Source of the DNA: Alistipes sp.
GTDB taxonomy: Bacteria; Bacteroidota; Bacteroidia; Bacteroidales; Rikenellaceae
DNA length: 64,000 nt
Direction of reading: 5' to 3'
Assembly: GCA_017410165.1 (NCBI GenBank)
Contig: JAFQRH010000019.1
Span: 248,001 to 312,000, forward strand
The translations under genes were made by a program, and so were the position numbers. Numbering within the stretch: the stretch's first letter is position 1; each line of letters begins with the position of its first letter. Below the pieces are notes generated by a model. It made no database searches, was not told where the DNA came from, and worked only from the letters and a program-made list of their open reading frames with translations. Shown here one piece after another: positions 61,442 to 64,000 of this stretch.

Positions 61442-62065
61442 TTATGCATTCACTCTGTCTATCTCCCTCTGCAAGATGTCAAGAAATTTCGCTGCGTGAG
61501 CACCGTCCATCTGGGTATGGTGGAATTGGAACGACACACTCAGCGTTGTCTTAAACAACCCTCGCTTATACTTGCCCCAAATCATAAACGGATTGTTGAA
61601 AACGCCACTATACATACCAACCGCGCCATCTATTTCGTACTGCGCCAGAGCCGAAGTGCCGATAACCATACTCTCCGCCGAGAGGTCGTGGTCGGTGCAA
61701 CTCTCCGCCACTTGCTTTGTAAGGCGCAGATAGTCGCTGCCAAATTGCCCCAAATCCTCGTTAAAAGGCAGGTCGCACGAACTCACCTCGCCCGCCGAGT
61801 TGGCAACAATGGTGTTTACAGCGATGGTGTTGTACTGCATCAACTTGTCGCCGACTGGCAACAGATAAAACTCCTTGACTTGCGAGGCGGCACGACCAAT
61901 ACAGTAACACATCAACATATTGAATTTTAGACCACGCTTGCGGCTAATTCTCACGAGGCGTGACACATCGAGTGTCTTAAAAAATGTAACCATCGGATTG
62001 GGTGCCTGCATCCACATCTCAAAGGCGTATGCACGTGTTGTCTCTTGGGGATTTATCTCTCTCAT
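61442..62065 (-). CDS. Chloramphenicol acetyltransferase-fold protein
   Basis: 207 aa. CAT-family trimer fold: FFKTLDVSRLVR, FNMLMCYCIGRAAS, and the catalytic motif HHTQMDG (His183, Asp187) near the C-terminus. It lacks some residues of classical CatA and could be a diverged acetyltransferase of other substrate. Its ATG overlaps (ATGA) the stop of a short ORF that contains an alcohol dehydrogenase remnant, and its -7 element lies within that remnant. Confidence 0.8.
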   Translation of the reverse strand: MREINPQETTRAYAFEMWMQAPNPMVTFFKTLDVSRLVRISRKRGLKFNMLMCYCIGRAASQVKEFYLLPVGDKLMQYNTIAVNTIVANSAGEVSSCDLPFNEDLGQFGSDYLRLTKQVAESCTDHDLSAESMVIGTSALAQYEIDGAVGMYSGVFNNPFMIWGKYKRGLFKTTLSVSFQFHHTQMDGAHAAKFLDILQREIDRVNA

Positions 62066-62175
62066 AGCTGTAAATTTTTGATAAAGGGACGCAAAGGTAG
62101 TAATTTCTTTGCAAAGTCCTTCGGCTTGTCGATTAACTCGAACTTGCCGTGGGATATGTAGGTGTAGGCGAGCAT
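62062..62175 (-). pseudogene. N-terminal remnant of zinc alcohol dehydrogenase
   Basis: A 37-codon ORF from ATG 62175. Its first 19 residues, MLAYTYISHGKFELIDKPK, match the start of Zn-dependent alcohol dehydrogenases (family pattern M-K-A-x-x-Y-x-x-x-G-K-x-E-L-x-x-K-P). The likeness ends there and the rest (from about 62118 down) is unrelated, so this is a truncated 5' fragment. It abuts the HNH gene end at 62199. Confidence 0.6.
62092..62099 (-). promoter_or_regulatory. -7 promoter element of CAT-like gene (TACCTTTG)
   Basis: TACCTTTG on the minus strand, 26 bases before ATG 62065. Confidence 0.6.
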
Positions 62176-62198
62176 AATAGTCTATTTATTTATTTAAA

Positions 62199-63731
62199 TT
62201 AGCAATAATCATCAAACGGATCTTCTCCAGTCCACTCCAATCCTTGTTCTAATGTAAAATCTTTTCTACCTCCAACTTCCTCAAAGAAAGTCCCTAAACT
62301 TTCATGAATAAACTTACCCTCAAAATAGTGAATTTTACTGAGAGCATAAGGCTTTATACTATTGGGATTGGGGTTACAACTTAGGACAATAATTGTATTC
62401 TCCTTGGTATGTGCTTTGTCGACAACTCTTTGCACCTCATTACTACCATAATAAATTGTTGAGTTATAAGCCTCACCTATAACTATTTGATTATAGTATT
62501 CTTCAATAGGATTGTTTCCTATTGTATCAGGGCAACATAGAAAATCTGTTGGCGTTTTCCAATTCATTTGCCACGCAGTTTCGGGAGATTTGGCTTTAAC
62601 TAAATTCGACTCTGAAAATAATTCTTTTAGTCTATACTCTTCTGCCGTAATGCCTATTTCCGATAAAAAATGATCGGATGCTTGATTTTCTTGACTACTT
62701 TCATACTTTTGTATGTGTTCGTGAACAAATTTTCCATCAGAAAAATATATTTTTGACAATCTAAAATATTCATGATTTTCACTAAGTAGGATTAACGCAT
62801 CATTGTCTTTTGTGAAAGATATCTTATATATTCTTTCTGCGAATACATCAAATTCTGAAATCATCGTTATACTGCAATATTCGCCTATAACAAGTTGGCT
62901 GTAATAATCTTGTAGCGGACTACTTCCAACTGATGTCGGGCAACATGGAAATTGTGCAGGTTGTACCCAATTCTTTTGCCACGCAGTTTCGGGCAATTTT
63001 GCTTTAACTAAATCGGTTTTGAGCGATTGTAGTTGCGTTTCGTCGTTTTGCTGTGATATAGCATCAATTGGTTTAGCAGAGATTTCTTTATTCGACGATA
63101 TGGGCACATATTGAGTGATATTCAGCTGCTTGCTATACACTCCATCGTTCATCTTACCACCAACCAATGGTTTGGGATTCTTTGCTTGTTCTGCCCAATA
63201 TCGTTTTATGTTTTCATACGCCGTAGCAGCCGCTTCTTTGGTTACAGTACGCATCCATTCCAACGAAGGCTCCTTGACTTGATCGAGTCTTTTTCGCAAT
63301 ATATTTGGATTTTCAATAAACGCTTCAATACTTCCGCATATAAAAATAATCTTACTGCGAGTAATCTCATTGTTCAAAGCATTTTCTAAACGAGTAAACC
63401 AGCGTAAGTTTTCCACACGATTATTACAACGATTGGTGTCTATGTGGTCCACGACAAACTTTTTTGAATCCCTCTCTCCAAGAAAAGCTGTCGCAACGAT
63501 TATATGGACTCTATGGTCACCTAATAGCATATAACCCGTTTTGGAATTTTTGAACCCAAATGTCCATCTTTCATCATCAAGACGAAGCCTTTTCCCTTCT
63601 CGCTTATGACGAAATATTGCACCATTATCACGCACCGAGTAGTGTTCATCTTTATAAACACACTCTTTAACCTCTTTATAGTCGTTAATCATATAAATAA
63701 GATCGTTATCTTGTTTTACAAAGTTAAACAT
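62199..63731 (-). CDS. HNH endonuclease with duplicated C-terminal unit
   Basis: 510 aa. Residues about 28-115 form a NUMOD4/HNH_3-like module (YSVRDNGAIFRHKREGKRLRL, HIIVATAFLGERDSKKFVVDHIDTNRCNNRVENLRW). A Lys/Asn-rich middle follows, then two homologous units at about 243-341 and 379-480, each starting K-x-PETAWQ-x-NW, with CCP and YY-x-Q-x-VIGE. The C-terminal units are unknown to me. A TAACTTTG element (63719-63726) just inside would favour ATG 63692 as start; both are possible. Visibly more A+T-rich than all flanking genes, so probably acquired; a selfish endonuclease is likely. Confidence 0.75.
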   Translation of the reverse strand: MFNFVKQDNDLIYMINDYKEVKECVYKDEHYSVRDNGAIFRHKREGKRLRLDDERWTFGFKNSKTGYMLLGDHRVHIIVATAFLGERDSKKFVVDHIDTNRCNNRVENLRWFTRLENALNNEITRSKIIFICGSIEAFIENPNILRKRLDQVKEPSLEWMRTVTKEAAATAYENIKRYWAEQAKNPKPLVGGKMNDGVYSKQLNITQYVPISSNKEISAKPIDAISQQNDETQLQSLKTDLVKAKLPETAWQKNWVQPAQFPCCPTSVGSSPLQDYYSQLVIGEYCSITMISEFDVFAERIYKISFTKDNDALILLSENHEYFRLSKIYFSDGKFVHEHIQKYESSQENQASDHFLSEIGITAEEYRLKELFSESNLVKAKSPETAWQMNWKTPTDFLCCPDTIGNNPIEEYYNQIVIGEAYNSTIYYGSNEVQRVVDKAHTKENTIIVLSCNPNPNSIKPYALSKIHYFEGKFIHESLGTFFEEVGGRKDFTLEQGLEWTGEDPFDDYC

Positions 63732-63758
63732 AATTTCAATACAAAGAGTAGAGAATCA

Positions 63759-63896
63759 TCAATAATCCTCCCCATAATCATCATAGTCGTCGGACGAATC
63801 ATAGTCGCGAGTGTTGTTGTGCGAAGTGCTGTCCGAGTCATCATCGAACAGTTCCTCATAAATCCACGCTGCAAGCAGCCAATCCCAAAGTGACAT
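63759..63896 (-). CDS. Small acidic ORF, 45 aa
   Basis: ATG 63896, stop 63759. Hydrophobic/aromatic start MSLWDWLLAAWIYEELF, then a run of Asp, Ser and Tyr (about 14 of the last 25 residues acidic or Tyr). Resembles small acidic ORFs of mobile regions. A perfect inverted repeat lies just upstream. May or may not be expressed. Confidence 0.4.
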   Translation of the reverse strand: MSLWDWLLAAWIYEELFDDDSDSTSHNNTRDYDSSDDYDDYGEDY

Positions 63897-63911
63897 AACA
63901 AATATAATTAA

Positions 63912-63936
63912 GGGTTACTTTGCGACAAAGTAACCC
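63912..63936. repeat. Perfect 11-bp inverted repeat with CGA loop
   Basis: GGGTTACTTTG (63912-63922), CGA, CAAAGTAACCC (63926-63936). Could be a terminator for a gene beyond the window or an element end; upstream of the small acidic ORF. Confidence 0.7.
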
Positions 63937-64000
63937 CAAGTTTTTGACAACTTCTGACAATCAGCAATAAAAAAGAGAAAAAGCCGAAACTTTTGGAGCG

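Noticed and set aside
1..64000. tRNA or rRNA genes
   Set aside because: No cloverleaf-like or rRNA-conserved segment was seen by eye; a tRNAscan-type search would settle it.

Overview
The window looks like chromosomal DNA from an anaerobic gut-type member of Bacteroidales. An Alistipes-like Rikenellaceae is my best guess, inferred from gene content only. Reasons: promoters carry the Bacteroidetes -7 element TAnnTTTG, often with TTG or TTTG about 19-21 bases upstream. Many genes are lipoproteins with short FAAC-type lipoboxes. There is a Bacteroidetes-style V-type ATPase operon with the DUF2764 gene, a DUF4301 gene, PdxB, an anaerobic sulfatase/anSME pair, and fimbrillin-like surface lipoproteins. 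Almost all of it is dense, conserved housekeeping sequence; accessory sequence is confined to about 1-0.9 kb, 38.4-43.4 kb and 61.3-64 kb.

Layout. 0-1 kb: the 5' part of a fimbrillin-like lipoprotein and a 50-aa peptide gene before it. 1.1-6.2 kb (minus): apt, a C45/Ntn-hydrolase-like protein, cinA, pyrD, pdxB. 6.3-9.3 kb (plus): an arginase/agmatinase-family enzyme and two FKBP lipoproteins. 9.4-13.8 kb (minus): a class IV aminotransferase-like protein, holA, tilS, murB. 14-23.4 kb (plus): a DUF4301 protein and the V-ATPase operon (E, DUF2764, A, B, D, I, K). 23.4-28.7 kb (minus): mqnC, rnr, an M20 amidohydrolase and a glutamine cyclotransferase, in one close-packed set. 29-34.6 kb (plus): tig, clpP, clpX, tkt. 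34.7-37.6 kb (minus): a CysQ-like phosphatase and a three-gene cluster (degenerate receiver, HEAT membrane protein, glycosyltransferase-like). 37.8-38.4 kb: rplU-rpmA. 38.6-42.9 kb (minus): a second 48-aa peptide gene, a 1064-aa surface lipoprotein and, beyond one in-frame TGA, a nuclease domain. 43.0-43.3 kb: 124-bp tandem repeats. 43.5-46.2 kb: valS. 46.2-49.1 kb (minus): anSME and a Ser-type sulfatase. 49.2-49.45 kb: a candidate structured RNA. 49.6-50.3 kb: rpmI-rplT. 50.5-56.2 kb (minus): prs, engB, a GH36 alpha-galactosidase, glmS. 56.4-61.3 kb (plus): a MazG-like pyrophosphatase and a CaCA exchanger, then HU-like/TM protein, sigma-54 activator, LptE-like, TPR-like and SecG. 61.4-64 kb (minus): a CAT-fold acetyltransferase, an alcohol dehydrogenase remnant, an A+T-rich HNH endonuclease gene and a small acidic ORF.

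The most unusual signals are: (1) two short peptides, 42 kb apart, each directly upstream of a fimbrillin-like lipoprotein gene and sharing the pattern Y-x-A-P-x9-E-x-G-F-x-A-S-L-x-I with identical spacing; (2) a large surface lipoprotein cut from an in-frame nuclease domain by a single TGA in a Gly/Ser linker; (3) a roughly 250-nt transcript-like unit with promoter, paired arms and terminator but no convincing ORF upstream of rpmI; (4) a translationally coupled cluster headed by a receiver domain that has lost its key residues. No rRNA, tRNA, CRISPR array or complete insertion sequence was seen.
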